Assembly: GCF_011601315.1 (NCBI RefSeq)
Contig: NZ_JAAORA010000001.1
Location: 693,611 to 757,610, forward strand
Reading direction: 5' to 3'
Source: Candidatus Chlorobium masyuteum
GTDB taxonomy: Bacteria; Bacteroidota; Chlorobiia; Chlorobiales; Chlorobiaceae
Length of the DNA: 64,000 nt
The translations under genes were made by a program, and so were the position numbers. The notes under the pieces are model-generated. The model saw nothing but the letters and a program-made list of their open reading frames with translations. It did no database searches and was not told where the DNA came from. The number at the start of each line of letters is the position of its first letter. Position 1 is the stretch's first letter. Shown here in pieces: positions 20,457 through 30,706 of this stretch.

Positions 20457-20987
20457 CTACATTTTCCCCCGGGTGAACAACTCCGCCCACTGTGCTACTT
20501 CCTTATCACTCAGCGGCTCTCCCCTTACGGCTTTGTCGATGGTTTTACCGAAACCGGATCGACGCTTCCCTTCCGAAAGCGGAGCGGAAGTTCCGTTTTC
20601 GCCGAGTTTTAGCGCGAATGCTTCGGATTTTATACACCGTGCACCGAACGCTTCGCTGTAGCGGCGTATTTCATCGTCCGAACTTACAATAGTAACCTTT
20701 TTTACGTTTGTGTTCAATGATTTTACGTAATCAATGATCCATTGATCGGCGCTTTTTGTGGCCGGAGTGAAAACAATATGCAGAGGAATGATACTCGAGT
20801 GCTCCCGGGCGCTTCCTTTTCCATCATAGACAATGGTGACGGCACATCTGTTTTTTCTCTGAAATGAGAGGAGCTTTTTTTCCATTTCCAGCCGCAACTG
20901 CTCAAGCGGCGATGCAGATGGTGACGGAATCAGCTTGTGGATCAGGTTGTAGCCATCCACCACGAACTCTCTTGAGGCGGTTTTCAT
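20457..20987 (-). CDS. YacP-like NYN-domain ribonuclease
   Basis: A 176-residue PIN/NYN-fold protein. FVVDGYNLIHKL at the N-terminus supplies the first acidic residue, IVYDGKGS and TIVSSDDEIRRYSEAFGARCI the others. The family includes Bacillus YacP (Rae1), a ribosome-associated mRNA endonuclease; the same role here is inference. It is divergent from mraZ across a 231-bp spacer. Confidence 0.8.
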   Translation of the reverse strand: MKTASREFVVDGYNLIHKLIPSPSASPLEQLRLEMEKKLLSFQRKNRCAVTIVYDGKGSAREHSSIIPLHIVFTPATKSADQWIIDYVKSLNTNVKKVTIVSSDDEIRRYSEAFGARCIKSEAFALKLGENGTSAPLSEGKRRSGFGKTIDKAVRGEPLSDKEVAQWAELFTRGKM

Positions 20988-21218
20988 CGGGCTCTCTGCC
21001 TTTGGAAATATGCATAAGAACTACAGTATAAAATAGAGGAATATTTTTTTAGTGCATCCTTTTTTATACATTTTGTAATGTGGAGGAAAATGGTAAAAAA
21101 TGGGGGTTGCCGTTTATTTTGTCGCTGTTTTTTTCTGTTTTTTGCCTCTCCTGCATGAGCGGAGAGGGTTCCACTCAAGAGTCATATCTGCATAACGGAA
21201 GCTAATCGGGTTGCCAAA
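20988..21218. promoter_or_regulatory. Divergent promoter region of the NYN nuclease gene and the dcw cluster
   Basis: 231 bp between divergent genes. It holds a 7-bp inverted repeat, CCTCTCC (21145-21151) with GGAGAGG (21161-21167), upstream of mraZ. MraZ of other bacteria binds repeated GTG-containing boxes upstream of its own gene; I do not see a clear set of such boxes here. No certain -10/-35 elements can be fixed by eye. Confidence 0.4.
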
Positions 21219-21689
21219 ATGGCCGGCTTTATAGGAAAAGAGATACATGCTGTCGATGAAAAAGGACGCCTGATGATTCCTGTCCGGTTTCGCCGCAAGT
21301 TTGGTCGCCCGGTCGAAGATGGATCCGCTGAGTGTGTCGCCGGGCCGGTCGAGGAGCTCTATATTATGAAAGCCCCGGATCGCTCCATTGAACTTTATGA
21401 GCCGTTTGTCTGGAGCGGTATTCGCAAAACCATCTCGGCTCTTTCTGATTTTAATCCCGAAGAGCGCCTCCTGAAGACATTGATGTATGAAAGTCTTGAA
21501 ATTGTTACCCTTGACCGTCAGGGCCGGATTGCTCTCTCAAGGGAGTTTCTTGATCATGCGGGGATTTCGGGGGATGTTGTGATTATCGGGGCTGATACAA
21601 AAATGACCGTCTGGGACCCAAAGCAGCTCTCGACAGTGCTGCAGGAGAGTTCAGGCCGGATGGCTTCACTTGCCGGAAGGTATTTTTAA
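21219..21689 (+). CDS. mraZ: MraZ, dcw-cluster transcriptional regulator
   Basis: DNA-binding repressor of the division and cell wall cluster, 156 residues with two SpoVT/AbrB-like halves: DEKGRLMIPVRFRRKFG near the N-terminus and DRQGRIALSREFLDHAGI in the second half. Slightly longer than the common 140-150 residues. It is the first gene of the cluster and precedes rsmH by 5 bases. Confidence 0.95.
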   Translation: MAGFIGKEIHAVDEKGRLMIPVRFRRKFGRPVEDGSAECVAGPVEELYIMKAPDRSIELYEPFVWSGIRKTISALSDFNPEERLLKTLMYESLEIVTLDRQGRIALSREFLDHAGISGDVVIIGADTKMTVWDPKQLSTVLQESSGRMASLAGRYF

Positions 21690-21694
21690 CGGGC

Positions 21695-22684
21695 ATGGCA
21701 CAGGATACTTTTCACGTGCCGGTCCTTGCCGATGAGATCGTTGCATTTCTGGTACAAAAGCCGGGAGTCTATGTTGACGGGACTCTTGGCGGCGGAGGCC
21801 ATTCGGTGGCAATTCTCCGGGCGCTCGAAAAAGCGGGATATCTCGAAAGCTCACTCCTGATAGGGATTGATCAGGATGATGCCGCTCTCCGGCAGGCAGA
21901 AGAGACGCTCAGGGAGTTCCGGAAGAATTCGGTGCTCGTCAAAGGGAATTTTGAGGAGATTTCAGGAGTGATACGAAGGGTTTGCAGCGAAAGAGAGCGC
22001 CCGTGGAAAGTTTCCGGAATTCTTCTGGATCTTGGCGTATCATCCTTTCAGATTGACAGTGCGGAGCGGGGGTTCAGCTATCTGCGTAATGGACCGCTTG
22101 ATATGCGCATGGACAGCAGCGGGCAGCGCAGCGCAGCAGATATTGTCAATACCTGTGATGAGCGGGAGCTGGCCAAAATTTTTTACCGGTACGGAGAGGA
22201 GCCGAGAAGCCGGGCGATTTCGCGGGCGATTATCGGCTACCGCCAGAAGCATGGCCCGATCAGCACGACAGAGGAGCTTGGAGGTATTATCCGCGCTATC
22301 GCTTATGGCGGTGATAATGTCATCAAAACCCTTTCCAGAGTGTTTCAGGCCCTCCGCATAGAGGTGAATCGTGAACTTGATGTTCTTCGTGAAGCACTTT
22401 GTGACGGTATCGAATCGCTTGAAGATCATGGGCGGATGGCGGTTATCAGCTATCATTCACTCGAAGACCGGATCGTGAAAACAGTTTTTGCCGATAGTGC
22501 CCGAGAAGACTGGGGCCCTAAAGGAGTAGGTTTGCGGGAGCCTCTCAAGCGAGGCGCCATCAGGCTTGTTACCCGGAAACCGCTGATCGCTTCATCCGGG
22601 GAGACGGCTTCAAATTCAAGAGCACGAAGTGCGAAATTGAGAGTCATTGAAAAAAATCCGGAGGGAGGTTCCTGTGCGAGCTGA
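21695..22684 (+). CDS. rsmH: RsmH (MraW), 16S rRNA m4C1402 methyltransferase
   Basis: SAM methyltransferase of 329 residues. VYVDGTLGGGGHS is the SAM-binding loop, GILLDLGVSSFQID and FSYLRNGPLDMRMD the conserved second segment, and SYHSLEDRIVK the late motif. It sits in its standard place between mraZ and ftsL. Its last 11 bases overlap the next start. Confidence 0.97.
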   Translation: MAQDTFHVPVLADEIVAFLVQKPGVYVDGTLGGGGHSVAILRALEKAGYLESSLLIGIDQDDAALRQAEETLREFRKNSVLVKGNFEEISGVIRRVCSERERPWKVSGILLDLGVSSFQIDSAERGFSYLRNGPLDMRMDSSGQRSAADIVNTCDERELAKIFYRYGEEPRSRAISRAIIGYRQKHGPISTTEELGGIIRAIAYGGDNVIKTLSRVFQALRIEVNRELDVLREALCDGIESLEDHGRMAVISYHSLEDRIVKTVFADSAREDWGPKGVGLREPLKRGAIRLVTRKPLIASSGETASNSRARSAKLRVIEKNPEGGSCAS

Positions 22685-23162
22685 CAGTGTTATTATCTCA
22701 GCCCTGAAGAAGGTGCAGGGAGCGTTCAGTGGGGGGAACAGAACGGCTTCTGACAGTCAGTTTGCTCCTGTCCGTGGCGGTGAGCCCTTTTCACCCGCTC
22801 CCCCCCGTCCGGAAGCAATGCGTTCCGAGCTCTCCGGCAGTGCGTCAAACACCAATGGCGCCAGTGAGACCGGCGGAGATCCATTTGATTTTGATATAGC
22901 TTCGTTGTTGCGGTTACGCTCTTTTTTATACCTTCTTGGCGGTACCGTTGTTTTTCTGTTTCAGACCAACAATACCCTTTCGATAATCAATCTTGCCAGA
23001 GAGAATGAGCGTCTCAGGGAGCAGATTCAGATGACATCAAGTGTGATAACCTCGCAGGAACTGAAAGTACATGAGTTGCATAGTATCCATAATATCGTGC
23101 AAACGGCCGAAACTCTTGGTCTTATGGCGTCCGGTGAACCTTCTGTGAAACTTGCGCAATAA
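22674..23162 (+). CDS. ftsL: FtsL-like bitopic division protein
   Basis: A 162-residue bitopic protein in the ftsL position. An unstructured, Ser/Pro-rich cytoplasmic region of about 80 residues leads into one transmembrane helix (FLYLLGGTVVFLFQ) and a periplasmic coiled coil (LARENERLREQIQMTSSV). The start is GTG at 22674, chosen because GGAGGGAGG lies 5 bases upstream; a TTG at 22647 is less likely. Sequence identity within this family is low everywhere, so the call rests on topology and position. The cytoplasmic tail is longer than in E. coli FtsL. Confidence 0.78.
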   Translation: MRADSVIISALKKVQGAFSGGNRTASDSQFAPVRGGEPFSPAPPRPEAMRSELSGSASNTNGASETGGDPFDFDIASLLRLRSFLYLLGGTVVFLFQTNNTLSIINLARENERLREQIQMTSSVITSQELKVHELHSIHNIVQTAETLGLMASGEPSVKLAQ

Positions 23163-23193
23163 ATGATCTGCCACGATCTCAACAGGAGTGCTT

Positions 23194-25215
23194 ATGAGTG
23201 AAGAGCAGAATACCCGGCGGCCGGATGATCATGAGTTCGGGTGGCGTCTCGGGGTGGTGGTTCTCGTTTATTCTGCATTTATTGCCGCAATTATCGGCAT
23301 GCTGCTCAGTATACAGGTTATCAATGTCGGCAAATACCGTCAGAAAGCGGCCCGTCAGTATGAGCGGGTGGTGACCGAGAAAGCGCAGCGCGGCGTTATT
23401 CTCGACCGGCGTTCACGAATGCTTGCCGAGAGCATCGAGTCGGTCTCTTTTTATGCCAATCCGGCAATTATCAGGAAGTCGCCGCTTTTTGATCAGAAAG
23501 GAAAGGCGGTTGTTGACCGGAAAAGCGGAAAACAGAAAACCTTTGACAACTCGGCAAAAATCGCTACGATTTTTTCCCGGCAACTCGGCATTAACCGGCT
23601 CGAGATCCTTGGAGCGTTGAGAAAGCCGAAGGGTGTCGTTGTTCTTGGTCGCAAAATTCCCGTTGCAAAAGCACTCCCGCTCATGCAGGAGAAGTATCCG
23701 GGAGTATGGTCTGACAAGGATCAGCAGCGCTACTACCTGAATGTTGCGGCTCAGGTGATCGGTTTTACCGACAGTAAAAACGAGGGGAGCAGCGGTCTTG
23801 AGTTGCAGCTCAACAAGGCATTGAAGGGTCGTGACGGAACACGAATATTTCAGCGATCCGCAACTGGCGTCCGTTATCCGGCGCCTGACGCAAAGCAGCT
23901 GGATCCCGTTAAAGGCAACACGGTTCAGCTGACTCTCGATGCCGATATACAGAGCATTGTCGAAGATGAGCTGACCAAAGCGGTTGAGCGGTTTAATGCC
24001 GATGCAGCGGCAAGTATTGTTATGGATGTCCGTACAGGAGAGATCATTGCCATGGCAAACAATCCGGTTTTTGATCTGAACCAGAGAGGGACATGGACTC
24101 CGGAGCGATCCCGAAACCGGGCGGTAACCGACAGCTATGAGCCGGGCTCAACCTTCAAACTGGTTATGGCGGCGGCAGCAACAGAGGTACTGAAAAGAAA
24201 AGCAACGGATATTGTCTTTGCCAATAACGGCAACATGCCGATCTATAATCTCAACATCCGTGATCACGAACCATACGGAAATATCACCTTCCGTCAGGCA
24301 ATCATGTATTCAAGCAATATTGTGGCGGCAAAGACGGCCATGGCGGTCGGAAGTGCAAAGTTCAACGCCTATGCAAGAAATTTCGGTTTTGGCGTTAAAA
24401 CCGGAGTCGGACTGACCGGAGAGTCGCCCGGAAGGGTTCGTACGCTTGCCCGTTGGGACAGAACCACACTCCCCTGGATGGGATACGGCTATCAGGTTAT
24501 GGCGACACCGCTGCAGATCCTTCAGGCTTATGCGGCGGTCGCCAACAATGGTACGCTGATGAAGCCCTTTATTATCAAGAAGGTGACTGATGCAGAGGGA
24601 AACGTGGTCAGGGAGAGTGTTCCGGAAAAAGTGCGGCAGGTTATTTCCCCTGAAGCCGCAAGATATATCGGACGGGAGTATTTCAAGGCGGTTGTTGACA
24701 GCGGTACGGCTAAGAGTGCTTCGGTGCCGGGCATCAGTGTCGCAGGAAAGACCGGAACTGCACGGCGCGCTGCCGGGGGTTCCTATGCCAACCCGGTCTA
24801 TGTCTCATCTTTTGTCGGATATTTTCCTGTGGAGACCCCTCTGTATGCCATTATTGTGGTTGTTGAAAATCCCAGAACAGCCTACTACGCCGCCACGGTT
24901 GCGGCGCCGGTTTTTTCCGGTATAGCCTCAAGAATGATCGCCTGTTCGGAAGAGATGCAGAAAAATCTTGCATTCCGTTCACCGCAACAGACCATGCTTG
25001 AAACGGCTAAAGCTGTTGCCGTTCCGGAACTTGTCGGACTCAGGGGAAGAGATGCCCGGCGGATGCTTAAGTGGCTCAAGCTTGAAATGGAGTATTCAGG
25101 AGATCTGGATGGAGTTGTTGCTGCTCAGAGTGTTCTTCCCGGCAAAATGGTTGAGCTCTCCAGGGTTATCAGGGTGAAGCTTTCAGAGGGAAACCGTAAC
25201 CGGAAGAGCTTATGA
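23194..25215 (+). CDS. ftsI: FtsI/PBP3-type transpeptidase with C-terminal PASTA domain
   Basis: Class B penicillin-binding protein of 673 residues that cross-links septal peptidoglycan. One N-terminal membrane helix, then the dimerisation domain (GVILDRRSRMLAES), then the transpeptidase domain with SxxK in EPGSTFKL, SxN in YSSNIVAAK and KTG in AGKTGTAR. Residues from about 615 to the end form a PASTA domain (VPELVGLRGRDARRML ... VLPGKMVE). ATG 23194 is chosen over the GTG 6 bases earlier because AGGAG is 5 bases away. The stop overlaps the murE start (ATGA). Confidence 0.95.
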   Translation: MSEEQNTRRPDDHEFGWRLGVVVLVYSAFIAAIIGMLLSIQVINVGKYRQKAARQYERVVTEKAQRGVILDRRSRMLAESIESVSFYANPAIIRKSPLFDQKGKAVVDRKSGKQKTFDNSAKIATIFSRQLGINRLEILGALRKPKGVVVLGRKIPVAKALPLMQEKYPGVWSDKDQQRYYLNVAAQVIGFTDSKNEGSSGLELQLNKALKGRDGTRIFQRSATGVRYPAPDAKQLDPVKGNTVQLTLDADIQSIVEDELTKAVERFNADAAASIVMDVRTGEIIAMANNPVFDLNQRGTWTPERSRNRAVTDSYEPGSTFKLVMAAAATEVLKRKATDIVFANNGNMPIYNLNIRDHEPYGNITFRQAIMYSSNIVAAKTAMAVGSAKFNAYARNFGFGVKTGVGLTGESPGRVRTLARWDRTTLPWMGYGYQVMATPLQILQAYAAVANNGTLMKPFIIKKVTDAEGNVVRESVPEKVRQVISPEAARYIGREYFKAVVDSGTAKSASVPGISVAGKTGTARRAAGGSYANPVYVSSFVGYFPVETPLYAIIVVVENPRTAYYAATVAAPVFSGIASRMIACSEEMQKNLAFRSPQQTMLETAKAVAVPELVGLRGRDARRMLKWLKLEMEYSGDLDGVVAAQSVLPGKMVELSRVIRVKLSEGNRNRKSL

Positions 25216-26777
25216 ATGGCTCTGAACAACGCGCAGGGATTCGGCAGGTGCCGCTTGAAAAGCTGCTCGGGGGGATCTCCGCGCTGGAGCTGGCAGGAAA
25301 TCGGGAGCCTGCCGGAGAGATCACCTGTGTAACCAGTGATTCCCGTGAAGTGATTCCCGGCGCATTGTTTGTTGCCGTAAGAGGGTATTGTACCGATGGG
25401 CACCGCTTTATCAAAAGTGCTGTGGAGCGGGGGGCAGGGAGCGTCATCTGTGAAGAGATTCCTTCCGGCATAGAGGATGGTGTGCTGTTCATAAAAGTGA
25501 CGGATGCGCGTATTGCTCTGGCAGAAGCGGCAAGGATTTACTATGGAGAAGCCTCTGATCAGTTGATGATTATCGGGGTTACCGGAACGAACGGCAAAAC
25601 CACGACCTCTAAGCTGATAACCTCCATGCTCAATGCCCGGGGGATCTCCTGCGGTTATATAGGGACCAATCTCTGTACGTATGCAGAGCGGGAGATTCCG
25701 CTTGACCGCACCACTCCGGAAGCTCACGGACTTCATGCGCTTTTCCGCCAGATGCTTGACGGTGGTTGCAGAGCAGTGGTGATGGAGGTCTCATCGCATG
25801 CGCTCATGTTGAAGCGGGTACACGGTATCAGGTTTCGTGCGGCGGTGTTTACCAATCTGACACCGGAGCACCTTGATTTTCATGAAACCATGGAGGCCTA
25901 TGCTTCGGCAAAACAGCTCCTTTTTGATCAGCTCACTCCTGACGGTTTTGCGGTGCTCAACCGTGATGACCCTGCCGCCCCTTTTATGGCGGAGAGGGTG
26001 CGGCCTGAAAAAATATATTGCTGCTCTCTTTCGTCGCGTCAGCCTTCCTCGCTCGCATGCGGGAACTCCTTTTTTGCCGAGATTACCAGTGCTTCGATTG
26101 CTTCAAGCCGTGTCGCACTGCATTTTCCTGAAACCGTTGTCTCCATGGAGGTAAGGCTTCCGGGCAGCTTTAATGTCATGAATATGCTGGAAGCCGCATC
26201 GGTTGGATTTGGTATGGGTCTTGATCCCGATGAGATATGCCGTTCGCTCTCTCTGGTCTCGGCTGTTGAGGGCCGGATGGAGCGGGTTGGCGAGAGTTGT
26301 TCGGGAGGGATGGCTTTTGTTGATTATGCGCACACGCCGGATGCGCTTTTCAAGGCGCTCTCAACCCTTCGGGCGCTGAAGGACGAGCACTCCCGTCTGG
26401 TCGTCGTTTTTGGCTGCGGAGGAAACAGGGACCGGTCGAAACGACCGGAAATGGGCCGTATTGCCTCGGAGCTTGCTGATGAAGTGATCATTACCTCTGA
26501 TAACCCCCGGGACGAGGATCCGGAAGCTATTCTGGATGCAATAGAGCAGGGTATGAACCGCAGCGGCCGATACCGGAGAATAATCGACAGGGCTGAGGCC
26601 ATAAGGGTTGCCGTGTCGATGATCAGGACGGGAGATGTCCTTCTTGTGGCCGGAAAGGGTCACGAAAAGTATCAGGAAATTTCCGGCAGAAAAGCGTTCT
26701 TTTCAGACCGTGAACAATTATTAACCTCTATGCAGCACAGCTGCGAAGGAGAACCGGAGAAGGAGTGCGAGCGATGA
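25212..26777 (+). CDS. murE: MurE, UDP-MurNAc-tripeptide synthetase (meso-DAP type)
   Basis: Adds the third residue to the UDP-MurNAc dipeptide. 521 residues with the Mur ligase ATP loop GVTGTNGKTTTSKL, the ligase centre VMEVSSHALMLKRV, and SDNPRDEDPEAIL, whose DNPR motif is the signature of meso-diaminopimelate rather than lysine specificity. That predicts a Gram-negative A1-gamma wall. Overlaps both neighbours by 4 bases, implying translational coupling. Confidence 0.96.
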   Translation: MNGSEQRAGIRQVPLEKLLGGISALELAGNREPAGEITCVTSDSREVIPGALFVAVRGYCTDGHRFIKSAVERGAGSVICEEIPSGIEDGVLFIKVTDARIALAEAARIYYGEASDQLMIIGVTGTNGKTTTSKLITSMLNARGISCGYIGTNLCTYAEREIPLDRTTPEAHGLHALFRQMLDGGCRAVVMEVSSHALMLKRVHGIRFRAAVFTNLTPEHLDFHETMEAYASAKQLLFDQLTPDGFAVLNRDDPAAPFMAERVRPEKIYCCSLSSRQPSSLACGNSFFAEITSASIASSRVALHFPETVVSMEVRLPGSFNVMNMLEAASVGFGMGLDPDEICRSLSLVSAVEGRMERVGESCSGGMAFVDYAHTPDALFKALSTLRALKDEHSRLVVVFGCGGNRDRSKRPEMGRIASELADEVIITSDNPRDEDPEAILDAIEQGMNRSGRYRRIIDRAEAIRVAVSMIRTGDVLLVAGKGHEKYQEISGRKAFFSDREQLLTSMQHSCEGEPEKECER

Positions 26778-28189
26778 ACGGTGTTTTGAGTGTGGAAGAT
26801 TTCAGGGGGATTGGCGATGTTGTTACACATGGTTCTCCACTCCTGACGATTACTGCGCCTGTAGTGGTTATTGATTCACGGGAGGTGAAAGGGGGCGAAC
26901 TGTTTGTTGCCCTGAAGGGGGAGCGAACCGATGGCCACTGTTATGTAAGCAATGTTTTTCAGCAGGGGGCAAGCTGGGTGATGGTCAGCCGTGAGTGGTA
27001 TGAAAAAGAGGGCTCTCCACAGCCTCCGGAAGGCAAAGGGTTTATTGTGACCGTTGATCCCGTTGCGGGCCTGCAGCAGCTTGCATTATGCTACCGTAAC
27101 ACCTTTTCCATTCCCGTTGTGGCTATCGGTGGCAGCAATGGAAAGACTACGACCAAGGAGATGGTCGCTTCGGTACTTGCAACCGGCTTCACGGTGCACA
27201 TGAGCCAGGGGAACAGGAACAATCATCTTGGTGTACCGCTCACCCTGCTTCAGATACGGCCCGATACCGGTATTGCGGTTGTTGAAGTTGGAATAAACCA
27301 TCCCGGAGAGATGGAGGAGCTGACGGCCATTGCCAGGCCGACCCACGGTCTGTTGACCAATATCGGCCATGAGCACCTGGAGTTTCTCATTGATCTTGAT
27401 GGTGTTGCGGCTGCTGAAACACAGCTTTTCACCTATCTGCAGGAGAGTGGCGGAACCGCTTTTGTAAACGGTGATGATGCACGGCTCAGGTCTGCCGGAG
27501 AGGCGCTTGATGGGCCGGTCATCTACGGAACAGCTGAACTCCCGGGCCGGCTCTGTTGGGCGAGGGATATCAGCGTTTGCCGGGATGGCCGCATCTCGTT
27601 CGTGTTGTGTTCAACCGATCGAACTGAACCGGTTACCCTGAACTTTACCGGAAAACATAATGTGATCAATGCGGTTGCGGCGGCAGCTGTCGGCCTTCAT
27701 TTCGGGCTTCCTCTCTCCCGTATCAGGGAGGGGCTTGAATCTCTGGTTCCGGCTACCGGCTGGAAACGGCTCGAAGTAATGGATTCCTTCGGCCTCCGTA
27801 TTCTCAATGACACCTATAATGCCAACTCCGACTCCATGCGTCTGGCCATTGATGCCCTGTGTGATCTGCCCTGTGAAGGCAAACGCATAGCGGTGCTTGG
27901 AGATATGCTTGAACTCGGTGCCGCCGGAGATGTTGAACATGAGTCGATTGGCCGCTATATTCACCAGAGCCGCGTTGACCTGCTCTTTGTTTATGGAGAG
28001 AAAGCGCGGTTGATCTGCCTGGAGTCACCGGGAAACTGCCAGGGTCACTTTTCAACTCATGAAGAGCTGCTTGAGGCACTGCTTGATGCGGTGCATGACG
28101 GGGACGCGATTCTTTTCAAGGGGTCAAGGGGGATGAAGCTTGAGCGTGTGGTTGAGGCACTCATGAACGTACGAACCAATAACAGGTAA
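26774..28189 (+). CDS. murF: MurF, UDP-MurNAc-tripeptide-D-Ala-D-Ala ligase
   Basis: Adds D-Ala-D-Ala to finish the pentapeptide precursor. 471 residues with the N-terminal substrate domain ([24 protein letters not shown]), the ATP loop [14 protein letters not shown], and the C-terminal domain [17 protein letters not shown] and [13 protein letters not shown] 26774 overlaps the murE stop and has AAGGAG 8 bases upstream; a GTG at 26765 would add 3 residues. No ddl gene is in this cluster, so the dipeptide must be made elsewhere. Confidence 0.96.
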   Translation: MNGVLSVEDFRGIGDVVTHGSPLLTITAPVVVIDSREVKGGELFVALKGERTDGHCYVSNVFQQGASWVMVSREWYEKEGSPQPPEGKGFIVTVDPVAGLQQLALCYRNTFSIPVVAIGGSNGKTTTKEMVASVLATGFTVHMSQGNRNNHLGVPLTLLQIRPDTGIAVVEVGINHPGEMEELTAIARPTHGLLTNIGHEHLEFLIDLDGVAAAETQLFTYLQESGGTAFVNGDDARLRSAGEALDGPVIYGTAELPGRLCWARDISVCRDGRISFVLCSTDRTEPVTLNFTGKHNVINAVAAAAVGLHFGLPLSRIREGLESLVPATGWKRLEVMDSFGLRILNDTYNANSDSMRLAIDALCDLPCEGKRIAVLGDMLELGAAGDVEHESIGRYIHQSRVDLLFVYGEKARLICLESPGNCQGHFSTHEELLEALLDAVHDGDAILFKGSRGMKLERVVEALMNVRTNNR

Positions 28190-28196
28190 GATTACA

Positions 28197-29303
28197 ATGC
28201 TTTATTATCTGCTGAAGTACATCAATGATCTCTTTCACCCACCGGTACTTCGGGTTATTGAGTATCTCACCTTCAGGGCAAGTGCCGCAGCTATTACGGC
28301 GCTTTTGATCACCCTGTTTGTCGGGCCGGGATTCATCAACTACCTTAAATCCCGGATTATTGAGCCGATCAAGGAGGAGGCTCCTCCTGAGCACCGGAAG
28401 AAAAAAGCGGTGCCGACAATGGGCGGGCTGCTTATTATCTTTTCCATAGAGATCTCGGTCCTGCTTTGGTCGAAATTCAATGATCCGCATGTCTGGCTGA
28501 TTATGCTTGCGGTACTCTGGATGGGTGTAATCGGTTTTATTGATGATTACCGGAAGGTGGTGCTTAAAATCAAGGGAGGTCTTTCGGCCCGCTACAAGCT
28601 GATAGGCCAGGTCACTCTCGGACTGGTGATAGGGCTCTATACCTGGTTCGATCCCGCTTTTTCCGTGCTGCTGTCAACGACAACGGTTCCGTTTTTCAAA
28701 TACCTGACCATCGATTACGGGATTTTTTATATCCCTATCGTTATTTTTATCATTACTGCAGTCTCCAATGCGGTCAACCTCACCGATGGGCTTGACGGGC
28801 TTGCTTCCGGCAGCTCTGCCATCGTGGTTATGGGCCTTGGCGGCTTCTCCTATCTTGCCGGAAACGCGGTCTATGCAAGCTATCTCAATATTCCCTTTAT
28901 TGCCGGTGGAGGAGAGATTGCCGTGGTCTGTATGGCCATTGTCATGTCCTGCGTAGGCTTTTTATGGTTCAACTCCAATCCTGCCGAAATATTCATGGGT
29001 GATACCGGTTCGCTTGCCCTCGGCAGCGCTATTGCGGTTATCGCACTGCTTATCAAGCAGGAGCTGCTCCTTCCGGTGATGGCGGGTATATTTTTTCTTG
29101 AGACGCTCTCGGTCTCCCTTCAGGTACTCTATTTCAAGTATACAAAAATGCGCTTTGGCCAGGGACGCCGTATTTTCCTTATGGCACCGCTGCATCACCA
29201 TTTTCAATTGAAAGGGTGGGCGGAACAGAAGATTGTTATCAGGTTCTGGATTGTGACGATTCTCTTTTTTCTTGCCAGTCTCATGACCTTAAAACTCAGA
29301 TAA
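28197..29303 (+). CDS. mraY: MraY, phospho-MurNAc-pentapeptide translocase
   Basis: Integral membrane enzyme of 368 residues that makes lipid I from UDP-MurNAc-pentapeptide and undecaprenyl phosphate. Motifs: [17 protein letters not shown] (with the catalytic Asp pair), [15 protein letters not shown] and [11 protein letters not shown]. About ten membrane helices. Length and position are standard. Confidence 0.97.
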   Translation: MLYYLLKYINDLFHPPVLRVIEYLTFRASAAAITALLITLFVGPGFINYLKSRIIEPIKEEAPPEHRKKKAVPTMGGLLIIFSIEISVLLWSKFNDPHVWLIMLAVLWMGVIGFIDDYRKVVLKIKGGLSARYKLIGQVTLGLVIGLYTWFDPAFSVLLSTTTVPFFKYLTIDYGIFYIPIVIFIITAVSNAVNLTDGLDGLASGSSAIVVMGLGGFSYLAGNAVYASYLNIPFIAGGGEIAVVCMAIVMSCVGFLWFNSNPAEIFMGDTGSLALGSAIAVIALLIKQELLLPVMAGIFFLETLSVSLQVLYFKYTKMRFGQGRRIFLMAPLHHHFQLKGWAEQKIVIRFWIVTILFFLASLMTLKLR

Positions 29304-29308
29304 GGGCT

Positions 29309-30706
29309 ATGGATCTATCCGGAAAAAAAGTTACGGTCCTTGGTGCCGCCAAAAGCGGTATTGCTGCAGCGGCACTGCTCCACAACAAAGGCGCACAGGT
29401 ACTGGTCAGCGAACTGGGCAGGATCGGAGCGGCAGCACAGCAGTCACTTCATGAGCTGAACATCCCGTTTGAAGAGGAGGGTCACTCCGGCCGGGTTTAT
29501 GATGCCGATCTCTGTGTCATCAGCCCCGGGATACCACCTACGGCAAAGGTTGTACAAGCCATGCAGGAGAGAGGTATTGCGATCTTCAGCGAGATTGAGA
29601 TAGCCGCTCTTTTCTGCCGGGCAAGAGTTGTCGGTATAACCGGTACGGATGGCAAAACCACCACCGCCACCTTGATTCACCGGATATGCGAAGCTGACGG
29701 CCTGCTGCACAACTATCGGGCATTCAGTGTCGGCAATATCGGCATACCGTTTTCGTCGATGGTTCTGGAGATGCATCCCCGGGATGTTGCTGTCGTCGAG
29801 CTGAGCAGTTACCAGCTGGAGCGCTGTGTTGCCTTCCGCCCCGATATTGCGGTGATTACCAATATTACACCGGATCACCTTGCCCGTTATGAGGGTGATA
29901 TGCATCGGTATGCGGCAGCGAAATTCAGGATTTATCAGAATCAGGGGGAGCGCGACACGCTCATATACAATGATGATGATCCCCTGCTCAGTAAACATTT
30001 TGCCGTTGACTCCGCCAGATTTCCTTTTCAGATAGTTCCATTCCGGATGGATCAGCGCGAAGCAGACGGGAGTGGCCGGAGCATGGTTTTTCTTGATAAC
30101 GAGAGGGTGGTTTTCCGCACCGTGAGCGGAGAGGAAAGGGTTGTGGCGACAGCGGATTTTCTGAAAGAGAGTTTTCGGGGTCGTCATAATATTTATAATG
30201 TACTCGCGGCAGTTGCGGTCTCAAAGGTACTGGGTATCGAGAGCGGGGTTCTCCGTGACGTGCTTTCGGATTTCACCGGGGTCGAGCACCGTCAGGAGTT
30301 TGTCATGACCATCAACGGTTCCGGCTGGATCAACGACTCAAAAGCGACAAACCTCAACGCCATGCGCCAGGCGCTCGAATCGGCACCGGGAAAGGTGGTT
30401 CTGATTGCCGGCGGACAGGACAAGGGAAATGATTATGCAACCATAGCCGGGCTGGTCCGAACAAAGGTTGCTCTGATTGTCGCTATCGGTGAATCAAAAG
30501 AGAAGCTTGTTTCGGCTTTTGAGGGTGTTGTCCCCGTCAGGCCGGCAGAGTCGCTTCAGGCGGCGGTTGCCATGGCTCGAAACGCTGTTGAGCGTGGCGA
30601 GAGCGTCCTCTTTTCACCGGGGTGTGCAAGTTTTGACATGTTCGAGAATTTCGAGGATCGCGGCAGGCAGTTTAAACAATGCGTTCAACAGTTACCCTCA
30701 TGCTGA
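29309..30706 (+). CDS. murD: MurD, UDP-MurNAc-L-alanine--D-glutamate ligase
   Basis: Cytosolic Mur ligase of 465 residues. An N-terminal Rossmann-like domain ([18 protein letters not shown]) precedes the ATP loop [14 protein letters not shown], the central VELSSYQLE and the C-terminal [16 protein letters not shown] and [15 protein letters not shown] 29309 is the natural start, 5 bases after mraY; any earlier start lies inside mraY. Overlaps ftsW. Confidence 0.96.
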   Translation: MDLSGKKVTVLGAAKSGIAAAALLHNKGAQVLVSELGRIGAAAQQSLHELNIPFEEEGHSGRVYDADLCVISPGIPPTAKVVQAMQERGIAIFSEIEIAALFCRARVVGITGTDGKTTTATLIHRICEADGLLHNYRAFSVGNIGIPFSSMVLEMHPRDVAVVELSSYQLERCVAFRPDIAVITNITPDHLARYEGDMHRYAAAKFRIYQNQGERDTLIYNDDDPLLSKHFAVDSARFPFQIVPFRMDQREADGSGRSMVFLDNERVVFRTVSGEERVVATADFLKESFRGRHNIYNVLAAVAVSKVLGIESGVLRDVLSDFTGVEHRQEFVMTINGSGWINDSKATNLNAMRQALESAPGKVVLIAGGQDKGNDYATIAGLVRTKVALIVAIGESKEKLVSAFEGVVPVRPAESLQAAVAMARNAVERGESVLFSPGCASFDMFENFEDRGRQFKQCVQQLPSC

